From a virus, in IMG/VR virus record IMGVR_UViG_3300045242_000147, positions 1-44,546 of that record: a stretch of 44,546 nt of DNA; one strand, given 5' to 3'. The translations under genes were made by a program, and so were the position numbers. Below, piece after piece: positions 44,149-44,546 of the stretch (its first letter is position 1; each line of letters starts with the position of its first letter). The notes under the pieces were generated by a model. That model had not been told where the DNA came from. It worked only from the letters and a program-made list of their open reading frames with translations, and searched no databases.

Positions 44149-44546
44149 TTACGCCCAGCTGCCCTTGCCACCACCGATCCCAATGACCGTGCTGACACTG
44201 CCCGACTGGTAGGAGCCGAGGCAGTTGGAGTCGTCGTCGAAGAACACGATGCTCGTGTACGCCGCGGCGGCGTTGACCTCGAACCGCGTCGTGTTTGCGA
44301 GCAGACCCTCGAGGTCGTCGGTGTAGACAGCGCCGATCAGCGCACCGCCGCCGGGGGTGAAGACACCACCGCCCTCACCGACGTATGCCTTGGTCTGGCC
44401 GTCCCAGGAGTCGACGTTGACCTGAACCCAGAAGACGCCGGAGACGATCGCCCCGTCAGTCGCGTAGGCGGTGTCGGCGGAGAGCATCGTCTCGATGATC
44501 TGGTCGGTCTTCTCTTCGCCGAGCTTGTCCGCGAATGCGGCGCGGA
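44149..44546 (-). CDS. VapA-family-like protein, 3' part (143 aa in total with 161-1)
   Basis: Joined with 1-161 across the circular ends, the gene codes for 143 aa. From residue about 45 the protein follows the Rhodococcus equi VapA/VapB core from memory: GAIVSGVFWVQVNV, DGQTKAYVGEGGGVFTPGGGALIG, YTDDLEGLLANTTRFEVNAAAAY, VFFDDDSNCLGSYQSG, and the hallmark SVSTVIGIGGGKGSW end. VapA proteins are compact eight-strand beta-barrels that perturb phagosome membranes. Here there is no signal peptide, and the gene is the last of the lysis block, behind endolysin and holin. Roles in lysis, virion surface or host virulence are all possible. The stop is TAA at 44151-44149; a new promoter begins just after it. 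Confidence 0.85.
   Translation of the reverse strand, partial: RAAFADKLGEEKTDQIIETMLSADTAYATDGAIVSGVFWVQVNVDSWDGQTKAYVGEGGGVFTPGGGALIGAVYTDDLEGLLANTTRFEVNAAAAYTSIVFFDDDSNCLGSYQSGSVSTVIGIGGGKGSWA
44420..44546. repeat. Terminal direct repeat, right copy
   Basis: Exact copy of bases 1-127. One copy should be removed to obtain the circular genome. Confidence 0.9.

Overview
The window is a complete, circularly closed genome of a tailed phage with siphovirus-type gene order. The first 127 bases recur exactly as the last 127 (1-127 = 44420-44546), so the unique circle is about 44,419 bp and one gene runs across the linear ends. The DNA is GC-rich. GTG and occasional TTG starts are common, and most neighbouring genes overlap by 1-11 nt (GTGA, ATGA, TGATG junctions). 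Two of the three best sigma70-like promoters would give leaderless messages. These traits and the family content (phiC31 gp3-type RDF, HNH next to terminase, a VapA-like protein) suggest an actinobacterial host; that is inference. I see no integrase, tRNA, rRNA or CRISPR array. All genes but one HNH endonuclease (17710-18096, plus) lie on the minus strand, so transcription runs from high to low coordinates.

Late region, in transcription order from 26.9 kb down to 1 and across the junction to 44149: HNH protein, large terminase, a 226-aa protein, portal, prohead protease with a C-terminal extra domain, HK97-type major capsid protein, small head or tail accessory proteins including a paralogous pair, a protein of about 20 tandem 20-aa repeats, head-tail connector and tail terminator. 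A glycan-type enzyme cassette follows (methyltransferase, possible acyltransferase, three glycosyltransferase-like proteins, a NodB-like deacetylase, a truncated NUMOD3/HNH gene). Then come a 78-aa protein, major tail protein, tail chaperones with a -1 slippery site, tape measure, minor tail proteins, two membrane coiled-coil proteins, NlpC/P60 endolysin, holin and a VapA-like protein as last gene.

Early region, from 44.1 kb down to 27.2 kb: a ribbon-helix-helix/HNH fusion behind a promoter with an inverted repeat, RecB/Cas4-like nuclease, gp3-type RDF, a transglycosylase apparently split by a frameshift, and a small HTH protein behind a second promoter. A dense run of very small overlapping genes follows (39.3-32.8 kb), including a DNA methyltransferase, a GH16-type glucanase fold, zinc ribbons and a DUF4325-like protein. 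Next are VRR-NUC nuclease, HNH, primase-polymerase/RepA-like ATPase and a sigma-region-4-like HTH. A regulatory zone (28.1-28.4 kb) and terminator-like hairpins (27.2-26.96 kb) separate this from the late genes.

The most unusual signals are: (i) a VapA-family-like protein in the lysis block; (ii) a short element, TCTGCCGC(T/G), just inside the start of nearly every small early gene (18 copies, 32.86-39.27 kb), sometimes carried by separate 23-31-aa leader ORFs that end on the next start codon; (iii) the glycan-modification cassette between tail terminator and major tail protein; (iv) paired promoter-associated 14-bp repeats; (v) a GH16 gene among replication genes.
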